DNA of 39,659 nt, taken from contig PXCO01000106.1 of the NCBI GenBank assembly GCA_003565295.1, positions 1 to 39,659 of the forward strand, written 5' to 3'. The DNA is from Cyclobacteriaceae bacterium (lineage in GTDB: Bacteria > Bacteroidota > Bacteroidia > Cytophagales > Cyclobacteriaceae). Shown one piece after another: positions 7,239-16,353 of the stretch (the first letter of the stretch is position 1; each line of letters starts with the position of its first letter). Below the pieces are notes generated by a model. It had not been told where the DNA came from, did no database searches, and saw nothing but the letters and a program-made list of their open reading frames with translations. Both the position numbers and the translations under genes were made by a program.

Positions 7239-9713
7239 TTATTCTGCTTTCCCCATTTCCAACATTTCAGGAGCACCAATAACCTGGAAGGTATGGGTAG
7301 CATGCAAAGGTCTACCTTCACTGCTTACCCCTTCCAAAACCACCTTGTAATCCCCAACGGCATCGGAGGTGTAAAAGGTGATACGGGCTTTGCCCTCATT
7401 GGTCACCATCATATGGGGATTCCAATAAACGGTGGACCGCAGGTCAGGCAAGTCATAATAGTCGGAATCTGGTGATTCATACTTCGGGGCATAAAAACTC
7501 CTTGTTTTCGTATATCCGGTCGCCCTGTGGGTCACCAGGTGCTTTCCGGGTTCCGGTTCCTCCTGCAAGGACGCTCCCCTTTCCGTAAATAGGGCAATGA
7601 CACCACCAGCTCCCCTACCCCCGTAAATACCCACGGTTCCAGGGCTCTTAAGAATCTCTATCCTGGCAATATCAAATTGGTTGAGACTTGACACTGTTCT
7701 TTCGTCTATGGGCATTCCGTCAAGAAGGTAAAGAGGTGTGCCTTGTCCCCGAATTATTGCCCTAAATTCATTGAATCCCGTTTGTGTGACCTGAAGTCCG
7801 GCCACCCTGCCTTGCAGGGCCTCCATAATATTGCCCGAGGGAGCTACGGGGAGTTGACGGCGCTCCAGGGTAACATCGGCACGTTTATGCAGCCTAAAAG
7901 GCTCGTGGATCTCTGCCCTTCCTTCTACTACCACCTCTTCCAGGAGTATCTCACCTAACTCCATGGCCCCCACATCTGCGTCAAATGGTTGGGTATACTG
8001 TTGACCGGGCAGCGCATACCCATCAGGTACCGTCTTGCCAAAAGATGGCGCTAGGCCAACTTTGGGAATGCCCTGGTAGGGAAAATAGTCGCGATAGTCC
8101 ATGTGAACTTCCACATTGTGTGTTCTACCTCTGGCGTCAGTTCCCTGAACCATCACATCTATGCTATCTTTAAAATAAAATCCCCTAAACCTAAACCTTC
8201 CCTCTTCATCCACAGGTGTGGTGATGAAAGTTTGAAACCTATCCTTCAAATACAGTAGTGCCTCCCCTTCTTCTACCGGTTGTCCGTTTGCCTTTTTCAA
8301 CGCTCCCCATATATTTAGGTCATATTCGTTGGGATATTGGATTTCCGGTAACTTCTGGGCGGCTATGGCCTCCCACTGAAACTTGCTCCATCCCTGGCTC
8401 ATCATCAAATTCCTAAGGGCCACTTGCCGCTCCATTTCCCTGTTTTCAAAATAATAGGCGGGTTGCTCAATGTGGCCTTTCAAATCCGCACTCATCAACA
8501 AATACGTCATTATATTCTCTTCGTGAGGACTTCTTCCCACCCACTCATCTGCTGTGATGGCCACGGAAAACCTGAAATCTTCATCCTCGGCCTTATCCAG
8601 TTCCACGTCCAGGGTCACTTTTTCCCTGGTTTCGTATTTAGGCTTATCAGCATTAACCTTTAAGGCGTCTTGACCTTCATTTTGGATAAAGACCAATCGT
8701 TCAGCCAATGGCTCCCCTTCCAAGGTACCCAGGTTGATTCTAAGGATACCCGTGGGCAAATTGGCTTTTTCTATTGTGATGGATGCAGGCTCTCCGTCCT
8801 GAACCTGAATTTCTTTTCCCTCAACTAAATCGTCCTGGGCAATTGCAGTTACCAACAAGTTGTTGACCTGATCCTGGCCAGAATGAATGCTAATGTGTAA
8901 ATTCTCAGGGTCCTGAAGTTCGTCCCCCTTCAAGACATACCCTGCATCCAAAACCCTGGGAAGGGGATAATCCACTGTTTTACCATCCTGGAAGTTCACC
9001 TTTGCAAAGTACTGCTTGCCTTTATCCGGAGTGAGCTCAAATGCCCCCATGCCCAAATGATGGTCCTTGAATTCGGTTACCTTAACACCATTTTCATCGA
9101 ATATACCGCCTTCTATGTTCACACCATAACCATCATTTCCCAAGGCCTTAAAGGCCACTGTGGATGTGATTCCCTGCACCAAATCCCCACCTTCAGGGAA
9201 AAATTGCAAGTCTATCTCTGCTTCACGGCTTTCCTCTGAATCCTTGAAATGACTTTTCTCTTCCATTACCAAAATTTCCTTTTGGAAATAATTTTCCTCG
9301 CCAAAATTTCTCATCCAATTGGTGAATGCCGAAATCCTGTAAACCCCGGGTGACAAATCCTCCGGCAACAAGAAATCCCCCACTGCCTCCCCATCCATGA
9401 TGGGGAGGGTAAGGCTTTCCACCACTCCCCCCGCATCATTCATCAAGTCCACATAGAGCACCCCACTTTTCTGGGTAGGTTGAAGATTGCTCCCGCCCAC
9501 AACATAGCCCTTAAGCCAGATCATCTCCCCACGCAGGTAATGAGGTTTGTCGTGGTGCAAATAAACTTTTTCCGGGGAAAGGTTCACCCGGTATGCATTT
9601 AAGGTCACCCTAATCTTGTCCGTAAGGTCATCGCCAAAAGGAACCCATCCCAGCACCCCGATCAGCGGAAGTGCCCAAATAAGGTGTATATATTTATTCA
9701 TCAACTTTTTCAT
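7239..9713 (-). CDS. Plug-only TonB-type protein with MG2-like domains
   Basis: This is an 824-residue secreted protein with an N-terminal signal segment (IHLIWALPLIGVLGWVPFG). Residues about 45-150 (KVYLHHDKPHYLRGEMIWLK and PGVYRISAFTNWMRNF) look like an alpha-2-macroglobulin MG2-type module, with further beta domains up to about 590. At about 620-715 is a SusC-style plug domain: ALQGRVAGLQV, IIRGQGTPLYLLDGMP, IARIEILKSPGTVGIYGGRG. It ends with a short macroglobulin-like tail (STVYWNPHMMVTNEGKARIT). There is no 22-strand barrel, so it cannot be a TonB transporter by itself. Such proteins are common in Bacteroidota, usually annotated as plug-domain or carboxypeptidase-like proteins, and their role is unknown. 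It is divergent from the lipoprotein gene at 9864 and has its own terminator. Confidence 0.85.
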   Translation of the reverse strand: MKKLMNKYIHLIWALPLIGVLGWVPFGDDLTDKIRVTLNAYRVNLSPEKVYLHHDKPHYLRGEMIWLKGYVVGGSNLQPTQKSGVLYVDLMNDAGGVVESLTLPIMDGEAVGDFLLPEDLSPGVYRISAFTNWMRNFGEENYFQKEILVMEEKSHFKDSEESREAEIDLQFFPEGGDLVQGITSTVAFKALGNDGYGVNIEGGIFDENGVKVTEFKDHHLGMGAFELTPDKGKQYFAKVNFQDGKTVDYPLPRVLDAGYVLKGDELQDPENLHISIHSGQDQVNNLLVTAIAQDDLVEGKEIQVQDGEPASITIEKANLPTGILRINLGTLEGEPLAERLVFIQNEGQDALKVNADKPKYETREKVTLDVELDKAEDEDFRFSVAITADEWVGRSPHEENIMTYLLMSADLKGHIEQPAYYFENREMERQVALRNLMMSQGWSKFQWEAIAAQKLPEIQYPNEYDLNIWGALKKANGQPVEEGEALLYLKDRFQTFITTPVDEEGRFRFRGFYFKDSIDVMVQGTDARGRTHNVEVHMDYRDYFPYQGIPKVGLAPSFGKTVPDGYALPGQQYTQPFDADVGAMELGEILLEEVVVEGRAEIHEPFRLHKRADVTLERRQLPVAPSGNIMEALQGRVAGLQVTQTGFNEFRAIIRGQGTPLYLLDGMPIDERTVSSLNQFDIARIEILKSPGTVGIYGGRGAGGVIALFTERGASLQEEPEPGKHLVTHRATGYTKTRSFYAPKYESPDSDYYDLPDLRSTVYWNPHMMVTNEGKARITFYTSDAVGDYKVVLEGVSSEGRPLHATHTFQVIGAPEMLEMGKAE

Positions 9714-9863
9714 CTTATTCCTTCATTTTTAGTCATTTGCGGTAGTGCATATACCCTATCTTACGCAAAAACCGTTCTAAAAGATTTAAGTGAAAAATTT
9801 GTGCTAAAATTTCCCTTCGTTTTGCTCATTTTATTGCTTACTTTCGTTTTAAAACACTTTATC

Positions 9864-10754
9864 ATGAAAACTGTGTATTCGCTTATCCTTCTGAGTATTT
9901 TTATCTTTATTTCTTGTGGTGGGCCTAACAGGTCAAATATGGACACTAAAGAATGGCACAACTACTGGTATCAGGGAAAGGCCGAAATCAGTTCCTACGA
10001 CCTTAAGCAATACCGGTATGGGGAAGAAAGACAGGGGGAAGCGGTCCTGATCTTCGTGACCGAAGATATTTCTAGAAAAAAACACGTAAAATTGGACGAA
10101 CCTGAAAAAGCAGGTCGCGATGCAGAAAAGGTGCTCAAACTAAACTTTACCAAAGAATTTGTCACGGGCATTTATCCCTACCACATGATGCTTTCCGTGT
10201 TTTCGCCGGTTTACAGGAATACATCCGCCCTGAAAATTACGGCCTCTTCTCAGGAGTGGTGTGGGCAATCTTTTACCCAGATGAACCTTTCTGGAGGTGA
10301 TCGGTACAAGGTTAAACTTTTTTCCTATTTTGAGGAAGAAGGGGATCAGGAATTCAGCATAACAGCAATGGCAGAGGACCACCTTTGGAACCTAATACGT
10401 TTTGGCCCCCAGCATCTGCCCACGGGAGAAGTGAACCTGGTGCCTGGCCTATTGGAGCAAAGGTTCTCCCATGTTCAACCTGCCCCGCAAAAAGCCCTGG
10501 TGCGGATCAACAGGGTAGATAACACCTATGATGAATTAGAAGTGGATTATGTCGACTATAACAGAATCCTGAAGATCCACTTTGAAAAGGCATTTCCCCA
10601 CCAAATCATCTATTTTGAAGAAATAAATGAAAATGACAAGGGTACACGGGAAACTACAACAGGGAAAAGGAAAGCAGTGCGGCAAATAGACTATTGGAAC
10701 AAAAACAAAAAGGAAGATACCCGCTATAGAAGGGAGCTACAACTAGACCCATGA
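9864..10754 (+). CDS. Conserved Bacteroidota lipoprotein ('septum formation inhibitor Maf'-type name in databases)
   Basis: I chose the ATG at 9864 because it gives a clean lipoprotein signal, SLILLSIFIFISCGG, with cysteine 19 or so as the lipidation site; the frame stays open further upstream. The mature protein has about 280 residues. From memory, its segments KEWHNYWYQGKAEISSYDLK, YGEERQGEAVLIFVTEDIS, SSQEWCGQSFTQMN and LPTGEVNLVPGL match a conserved Bacteroidota family that databases often label septum formation inhibitor Maf. It shows none of the nucleotide pyrophosphatase motifs of real Maf, so that name looks wrong. Its stop codon overlaps the start of the mannosyltransferase gene by four bases, which implies a shared function at the cell envelope. 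Confidence 0.82.
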   Translation: MKTVYSLILLSIFIFISCGGPNRSNMDTKEWHNYWYQGKAEISSYDLKQYRYGEERQGEAVLIFVTEDISRKKHVKLDEPEKAGRDAEKVLKLNFTKEFVTGIYPYHMMLSVFSPVYRNTSALKITASSQEWCGQSFTQMNLSGGDRYKVKLFSYFEEEGDQEFSITAMAEDHLWNLIRFGPQHLPTGEVNLVPGLLEQRFSHVQPAPQKALVRINRVDNTYDELEVDYVDYNRILKIHFEKAFPHQIIYFEEINENDKGTRETTTGKRKAVRQIDYWNKNKKEDTRYRRELQLDP

Positions 10755-12070
10755 GGGACAAAAGGATTTACTTGGGAGGGTTAATTTTATTCTATGCCCT
10801 GTTTCTTGTCTTATTAGGGTATTTTATACCTAGAAGCCAGTTTGTATTAGGCTTTTTTACGTATGCCCTACTTTTTGGCCTATTCCTGCTTTTATATGAT
10901 TCATTTGGCAGGTTAAGGCCACTTTATCGTACCCTATTGGCCACGTCGGTCATTTTCCGGTTGTTGCTCTTTTTTGCAGTTCCAGAGTTATCGGATGATG
11001 TATACCGATTTATTTGGGATGGGCATTTGCTCTTACAGGGAATCAACCCCTACGTCCACCTACCTGTTGACATCATCTCCTCTTTAGAAATTGCGGATTC
11101 GGAGTTTTTCAGGGATCTTTTTAAGATGCTGAATAGCCAAGCATATCATTCGGTTTACCCCCCTACCAATCAGCTAATCTTTATGATTGGGGCGGCCATT
11201 GGTCAGGAAAGTGTTTTCGGATCCATTTTAGTGATCAGAACTATCCTTTTGGGATTTGATCTAGCTGTGATGCTGATGCTCCATAAGCTGGCAAAGGTAT
11301 TTAACAGACCAAGATGCAGGGTGCTTTTATATGCGTTAAACCCCCTCGTGATATTGGAAATAACGGGTAACCTCCACTTTGAAGGGATAGTCTTATTTTT
11401 TGTTTTATTGACCCTTTGGTATTGGTATATTAAGCATAAAGGAATCGGCATCGCCTTTGGCACTGCCATTGGGATTAAGCTAACTCCCATCCTACTTGCA
11501 CCACTGCTTTTCTTAAGGAGCGAAGGATATCTTAGAAAATGGTTAATTCTAGGCACCCTCTCCACTGTTCTTATTCTTTTTATTCCCTTGGCATTTTCTT
11601 GGGAAGGATATCTGGAAGCCCTTAAACTGTATCATGGGAAATTCGAGTTCAACGCTTCCGTTTATTTTATATTCAGGGATTTGATCATGGTTTGGCTGGA
11701 CTTCAACCCCATTGCTTATTTAAGTCCCTTGCTGACCTTGCTTTCCGCCTTGCTTATCATCTGGATGGCCGTTAAGCGCAAATTTCCTTTGGATTTACTT
11801 CAGGGTTCGGTTTGGACTTATATGATTTATTTTTTGCTGCATACGGTGATCCATCCCTGGTACATCATCATACCATTGGGATTGGCAGTGCTCACTAACT
11901 ATAAAAGCCTGACCATCTGGTCACTAATGATATTTACCTCCTATGAGGCCTATAGCATCCCACAAACAGAAAGCTCAGCAGCATTGAGGTTTATTCAGTA
12001 CCTTATTTTGGGCGGGGCCATTATTTTTGACCTAAAAAGAAGCAGGCCAGGATCTGTGGAGCAGCGATGA
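10751..12070 (+). CDS. Polyprenyl-phosphate-type mannosyltransferase-like membrane protein (GT-C fold)
   Basis: This 439-residue, very hydrophobic protein has about 11-12 membrane segments. After the second or third helix comes the motif PELSDDVYRFIWDGHLLLQG followed by INPY, which is typical of the GT-C mannosyltransferases related to MptA/MptB and to the DUF2029/GT87 group; the acidic pair in SDDVYR is the expected catalytic site facing the periplasm. YPPTNQLIF and GIKLTPILLAPL are further family-like segments. It should move a sugar from a polyprenyl-phosphate donor to an outer-leaflet acceptor. It starts inside the stop of the upstream lipoprotein gene (ATGA overlap), so the two are translationally coupled. 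The acceptor is unknown; the sugar is assumed from family names only. Confidence 0.85.
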   Translation: MRDKRIYLGGLILFYALFLVLLGYFIPRSQFVLGFFTYALLFGLFLLLYDSFGRLRPLYRTLLATSVIFRLLLFFAVPELSDDVYRFIWDGHLLLQGINPYVHLPVDIISSLEIADSEFFRDLFKMLNSQAYHSVYPPTNQLIFMIGAAIGQESVFGSILVIRTILLGFDLAVMLMLHKLAKVFNRPRCRVLLYALNPLVILEITGNLHFEGIVLFFVLLTLWYWYIKHKGIGIAFGTAIGIKLTPILLAPLLFLRSEGYLRKWLILGTLSTVLILFIPLAFSWEGYLEALKLYHGKFEFNASVYFIFRDLIMVWLDFNPIAYLSPLLTLLSALLIIWMAVKRKFPLDLLQGSVWTYMIYFLLHTVIHPWYIIIPLGLAVLTNYKSLTIWSLMIFTSYEAYSIPQTESSAALRFIQYLILGGAIIFDLKRSRPGSVEQR

Positions 12071-12071
12071 A

Positions 12072-12106
12072 ATGAAATCGGGCTTGACACAAACAACACA
12101 CTTAGG
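12072..12106 (+). repeat. Possible remnant of the dispersed repeat
   Basis: Right after the mannosyltransferase stop, ATGAAATCGGGCTTGACAC resembles the left end of the full repeats (ATGAAATCGAGCCTGTCC), and ACACAC follows soon after. The hairpin core and right end are missing. Short and imperfect, so it could be chance. Confidence 0.35.
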
Positions 12107-12115
12107 GAAGAATGG

Positions 12116-14134
12116 TTAAGGGTTTACAAACTCAAATTTTACAGCATCTGCAATTACATATTTATCCAGTTCACCATGAATGGTCAAGGCATGCTGAAAC
12201 CCAGACTCAAATGGATGTTCCCCTATTTCTACCCAATCACCTCCATTGATTTGTTGATTAACATAAGTGTTTAAATTTCCATTGGCATGATGAATAGTGA
12301 TAGGAACCTCGGATGCAAATTCCCTTGAAGAGGGAAACCAAATGGAAACCTTGTAGGTTCCTGGTTTGAAAAAATAGGGTTGAAAGTAAAACTCTCCATC
12401 CTTTCCTTTGGGATTGTATCGAAAATTCATTTCAAATCGACCCATGCTCAATGTTTCATTTTCGTACCAATCACCAATAAAGGAAGTAAAGCCCTTCATG
12501 TTGTTGTCTATAATTATCGTATGCTCATCATTCCAAATACCATAGGGATTGTTTTTTAAAGAAATGACCTGGTTTTGGGAGACAAGTTTCTTTTGGAGTT
12601 CGTGAATATCAACTTTTTGAATGGCTCTTTCAGATTTCACCGCCATTGCGGCAGCTAAGCCCGCCGATTGTCCTAAAATCATATATTGGGGTTCCATTCT
12701 GATAGAAGAAATGGCGAGATGAGAACCTGAAATGCAAACTGGAACCAAAAGGTTCGTGCATTCTTCAAATTTTGGAACAATCGAACGGAAGGGTATTTCA
12801 TATTGGGCAACAGGAATGGATAAATAACCTTCATTGTAAACCTCAGGTTTCATGTCGGGAAACCTGCTTATTTCAATGTAATTTCTCTGCATTTCTCTAA
12901 CATCGATATTGTAAGAACCCATCCCTATGGCATCATATTTAACTGTGTCAGTTAAAAGGTCATGTTCTGTCATAATGTATTCTCCTTTCATCCTTCTTGC
13001 AACCCTCACGTATAATTGATGAGGGAAATGCCCGTTATCCACATATTCGTCCTTACAAAGGCCGAAGTTTTTCATTTCATTTCGAACATGAAGTGGGACA
13101 GATTGATCATTTGCCAGAAAGTAGGCCAGGCCCAATGTATAGTCCTCATGCCACTGCCAAATGCTGTCTCTTTTTTCATAATCGGCCTCAGGATATTCCC
13201 AACTTGACCCATCTAATAAGTTTGTGGAAATTCCAACAGAGGAATTTATATCTGATTTACCATTTGGCAGTGTGGGCCAAAATGTAATTAACGGGCCCGC
13301 CTCAGGCTTTGCATGGTAATATCGTTTAACTAATTCAAATTGATCAGGGCTATAGTTTTCAGGTTTTGGCCATTCAATCATATTTTCAGGTTCATTGGTA
13401 GCAATAAGTCTAAAACAATAAGATTGAATCCCTTTGTCGGCTTCTCCAATTTCCACCATTGGCTTGGGATGGATCAGGGGAAGGAGTGTTTTCTTTTTTT
13501 CGTCCAAAAATGGGTTAAGACGGGCATCAATCTGATGACTCGTGAATGTAATTGGCTGCCGTCCTGCCCAGTTTTCATTATATTCGCTTTTACCTTCCCT
13601 CCCGTAGGTATAAGAAACACCCGCTCTTGCCATCAAATCCCCCTCGTAACCGGCATCGATGAAAATTTCGCCTTCTGCACGGGTGCCGTCGGTAAAAACC
13701 AAAGATTTTATCCTTCCGTCCTCATTAATTACCTGTTCTATTCTCCTGTTATAAATGACGTCTACATTCGACTCCTCCAGCCAATCTTTCATTATCTTTT
13801 CACCAATATGAGGCTCAGGACCCCTCCAAAAAAATATGTGGGTATTATAGTGATCTGCAACTTTTTTATACAAATCTACTGCCAAGCCCCCTATCACCGT
13901 CCTATCACCATAATCTGTATGAGACAGTCCCCCGGTAACCATTCCTCCAACATGCTTCCTGGGTTCAACAAGCAACACCTTCATGCCTTCATTGGCAGCA
14001 GCGACCGATGCCGTAACCCCACTTGCAGTAGCCCCATATACCACAACATCGTAAGGTTGATGTATTTCTTGAGCTATTGATGTTATTATTGTGAGTAAAT
14101 AACTGAATAGTAAAAATAAAATTCTCATTTTCAT
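12116..14134 (-). CDS. Secreted FAD-dependent oxidoreductase with golvesin-like C-terminal domain
   Basis: This is a 672-residue protein with a signal peptide (LFLLFSYLLTIITSIAQ). The FAD-binding Rossmann fold of the FAD_oxidored type follows at once: YDVVVYGATASGVTASVAAA, then VEPRKHVGGMVTGGLSHTDYG. Further flavin segments are IDAGYEGDLMARAGVSYTYG and SSIRMEPQYMILGQSAGLAA. The last 120 residues (FFKPGTYKVSIWFPSSREFA, QQINGGDWVEIGEH, YVIADAVKFEF) match the golvesin/xanthan-lyase-associated beta-sandwich, likely a carbohydrate-binding or adhesion module. Proteins of this layout occur in polysaccharide-use loci, and the upstream neighbour is a heparinase-type lyase. The start codon is the ATGAAA at the right end of the repeat at 14129-14265. 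Substrate unknown. Confidence 0.87.
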   Translation of the reverse strand: MKMRILFLLFSYLLTIITSIAQEIHQPYDVVVYGATASGVTASVAAANEGMKVLLVEPRKHVGGMVTGGLSHTDYGDRTVIGGLAVDLYKKVADHYNTHIFFWRGPEPHIGEKIMKDWLEESNVDVIYNRRIEQVINEDGRIKSLVFTDGTRAEGEIFIDAGYEGDLMARAGVSYTYGREGKSEYNENWAGRQPITFTSHQIDARLNPFLDEKKKTLLPLIHPKPMVEIGEADKGIQSYCFRLIATNEPENMIEWPKPENYSPDQFELVKRYYHAKPEAGPLITFWPTLPNGKSDINSSVGISTNLLDGSSWEYPEADYEKRDSIWQWHEDYTLGLAYFLANDQSVPLHVRNEMKNFGLCKDEYVDNGHFPHQLYVRVARRMKGEYIMTEHDLLTDTVKYDAIGMGSYNIDVREMQRNYIEISRFPDMKPEVYNEGYLSIPVAQYEIPFRSIVPKFEECTNLLVPVCISGSHLAISSIRMEPQYMILGQSAGLAAAMAVKSERAIQKVDIHELQKKLVSQNQVISLKNNPYGIWNDEHTIIIDNNMKGFTSFIGDWYENETLSMGRFEMNFRYNPKGKDGEFYFQPYFFKPGTYKVSIWFPSSREFASEVPITIHHANGNLNTYVNQQINGGDWVEIGEHPFESGFQHALTIHGELDKYVIADAVKFEFVNP

Positions 14135-14265
14135 GTGTTTATAATTGTTTTCCAGCGGTCATAACTTGCCCCGGTTTATCGGGGTGGAATCTCGCTTTGA
14201 TAATCATCCTTCCGTGTGAGGTTTTCCTCATGCCCTGACTGCCGTCAGGACAGGCTCGATTTCAT
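14129..14265 (-). repeat. Dispersed hairpin-rich repeat, full unit; ends at a start codon
   Basis: Read on the minus strand, this unit starts with ATGAAATCGAGCCTG (14265 downward), carries the palindrome CCTGACGGCAGTCAGG, GCATGAGG, CACACGG, AAGCGAGATTCC, a CCCCGAT...CGGGGC block, and the tail CAATTATAAACAC, and ends with ATGAAA at 14134-14129. That last ATGAAA is the start of the FAD oxidoreductase gene. Confidence 0.88.
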
Positions 14266-14325
14266 GTGTTTATAATTGATTTTCAATGGTCATAACTTGT
14301 CCCAAACCGAAGGTCTGAAACCCCC
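14266..14325 (-). repeat. Partial repeat unit abutting the full unit
   Basis: On the minus strand this reads GGGACAAGTTATGACCATTG followed by AAAATCAATTATAAACAC and then joins the ATGAAA of the full unit at 14265. It is the right end of another unit. Together the two units fill nearly the whole gap between the heparinase-type gene stop (14331) and the FAD oxidoreductase start. Confidence 0.75.
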
Positions 14326-14330
14326 TGACA

Positions 14331-16271
14331 TTAATCCATCCTTTGTATGGTTATGGTATCTTTCCCGTTTTTGTCCAAGTTCTTATATTTCAACTTGATC
14401 CTTTGTAGCCCTTCTGGCCAAGCCCTTTCCAATCGATCGTCATCCATATTGATTGAAGAAATTTCGCTTTCAAAAAATGTAGGATCATACTCCAATAATA
14501 GCTTGAAACCTTCACCTGAGAGCTCCAACCTACCCTCCTCTTCCTCACGAACCTTGCAAGATGTCAAGAAATGCTGAAGAGTTTGTCCTTGTATTTTGTT
14601 TAGTTTATAGCTATTTTCTATCGTAAAGCCCTTCTTCCTTCTAAGTGTATAGGTCCTTACCCAATATTCCACCCCTGCCTCAACCGGATAGGCCTTTGAA
14701 ATGTCCACGGCAAATTTCTTGCTATTTCTGTTTTCTGAAAAAGTTACAGAACTTGCCTCAAATTGAGCCCCATTCTTTTGTCCGTGGCCATTGATAAATG
14801 GCAAATTGTGATATTCAGACTGCATGGTCCATATCTCATACCTCTGATCACTAAAAGTTTTTGCCGTATACGTTCCTACACCCGCATCTACCAAGCACGG
14901 CTTTCCGTCTACATATAAGATGAAAGTGCCCACATCATTGTGATTGTGACTTTCTGCATTATGGCCTCCCTTGGCTGCAAAAAACAAACCTTCCCTACTA
15001 CCCTCATTTTCTCTTGCTACTGCTAATTCGGAATCTGGCAACCAAACACTTCCAAGATAGGGTGCCTCTGGATTATAAGCCAATAGCCTGTCCATATGAA
15101 AAAGATTTTCCAGTGCAAGCTCAATTTTCCCCGGTAAGCGTGTATTTCCGAAGTTTTGCTGATCCGCTACGTAGGCACCGAAAGCTTTCATCGTATCATC
15201 TCCTATTTTTTCCCCAAAACGAAAAATTTCTCCTGCCCTGGTGTTGATGCGATTGGAAGCATCCGCAAAATTAATGAAGTAGCGATCAGCAATGAACGCC
15301 CGGTATATATATTTGCCAATATTAGCCACTTTTTCTACTCCAAAAACATCCACTTTGCCTCGAGTTGCTTTTTCCAGTAAATTAAGGTAGTCATACAGCT
15401 TACCTCCAGCATGGCTCCAATAGGAGGGCCCCTCATCGCATCCTCCATCTTCCTCATAGGCATCCAGAAACCTGTCCACCGACAACATGGTTTTATAAAC
15501 TCCCTTTTTACGTTTATTGGGGTCATCCTCCATCAACATGATCGTAAGCAGCACATTGTAATTGCACCAGACCGTCCAATTATTCATTCTTGTCCTGCTT
15601 GTGTTTAACCCCATCCACCAAAAATCATCCCGGGTATAATAAGGAACAAGCACCCTTTCCTTTATTTCCTTCTTGATCCTTTGGTTGATTAGGGGGCTTA
15701 TACTTTCAAACTCATCTTGAAAAAAATGATGGGCTAAAGCCAATTCAGCAGCTATTTGCCCCACGGAAAGATCAATGGTAGGCTCTTCAACATCAGGAAG
15801 TCCAAATCCAGCCTCTTGTAAATAGAGGTGTGCCGAATATCCCCAATAGGTCATTTCTGACAAATCCCATATCCCATTGATAAGGTCATCAATGAATCTA
15901 CCCTTACCTTCCATTAACTCCGCCATGAATAATGCCTGAAATGCCTTCCTTTTTTCTGAAAAAGGATTTTGCATGATAACCCTGCTGCCAGACCTTTCAA
16001 ATTCAAGGTAATGGGTGGCCTTCACCTGCGGCCAATCCATACCCAGATATTTCTCCCCCTCTTGTATATAATCATTTCTCAAATGGTCTGGAATTAGGGT
16101 TTCCCATGTAGTCCTATCTTTATAGGATGGGTAGTCAATCCATGATCGATCCACGATAAGGTGACTGTTTAAATCGTTCAATGAATATTTTTTTGAAAGC
16201 AGGTTTCCCTGGGCTAAAAGAGACCCGGAAACAAGTAGACCTATTAAGGTTATAAAGGATGAAAAACGCAT
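14331..16271 (-). CDS. Heparinase II/III family protein (polysaccharide lyase-like), secreted
   Basis: I place the start at 16271, where the ATG is followed by a clear signal peptide (FSSFITLIGLLVSGSLLAQG). The frame is open 30 codons further up but that would overlap menC and hide the signal. The mature protein (about 625 residues) has a long helical N-terminal half, expected as the incomplete alpha/alpha toroid, with DDFWWMGLNTSRTRMNNWTV and EEDGGCDEGPSYWSHAGG. The C-terminal heparinase II/III beta-sandwich carries GGHNAESHNHNDVGTFILYV and KPCLVDAGVGTYT, the family's hallmark His/Asn segment. It likely cleaves an acidic polysaccharide in the periplasm. It may share a transcript with menC upstream and the FAD oxidoreductase downstream. 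Confidence 0.88.
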   Translation of the reverse strand: MRFSSFITLIGLLVSGSLLAQGNLLSKKYSLNDLNSHLIVDRSWIDYPSYKDRTTWETLIPDHLRNDYIQEGEKYLGMDWPQVKATHYLEFERSGSRVIMQNPFSEKRKAFQALFMAELMEGKGRFIDDLINGIWDLSEMTYWGYSAHLYLQEAGFGLPDVEEPTIDLSVGQIAAELALAHHFFQDEFESISPLINQRIKKEIKERVLVPYYTRDDFWWMGLNTSRTRMNNWTVWCNYNVLLTIMLMEDDPNKRKKGVYKTMLSVDRFLDAYEEDGGCDEGPSYWSHAGGKLYDYLNLLEKATRGKVDVFGVEKVANIGKYIYRAFIADRYFINFADASNRINTRAGEIFRFGEKIGDDTMKAFGAYVADQQNFGNTRLPGKIELALENLFHMDRLLAYNPEAPYLGSVWLPDSELAVARENEGSREGLFFAAKGGHNAESHNHNDVGTFILYVDGKPCLVDAGVGTYTAKTFSDQRYEIWTMQSEYHNLPFINGHGQKNGAQFEASSVTFSENRNSKKFAVDISKAYPVEAGVEYWVRTYTLRRKKGFTIENSYKLNKIQGQTLQHFLTSCKVREEEEGRLELSGEGFKLLLEYDPTFFESEISSINMDDDRLERAWPEGLQRIKLKYKNLDKNGKDTITIQRMD

Positions 16272-16353
16272 AATAAGTATTGGGTTTATTCTGAGATAAT
16301 TGTTTACAAAGCTTTTAAACCACTGTTCCATAATTAATTGGAAGCCATTATAT

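Noticed and set aside
13340-14080. 246-codon plus-strand open frame opposite the FAD oxidoreductase
   Set aside because: It is antisense to an FAD-fold gene with clear motifs and has no domain of its own.
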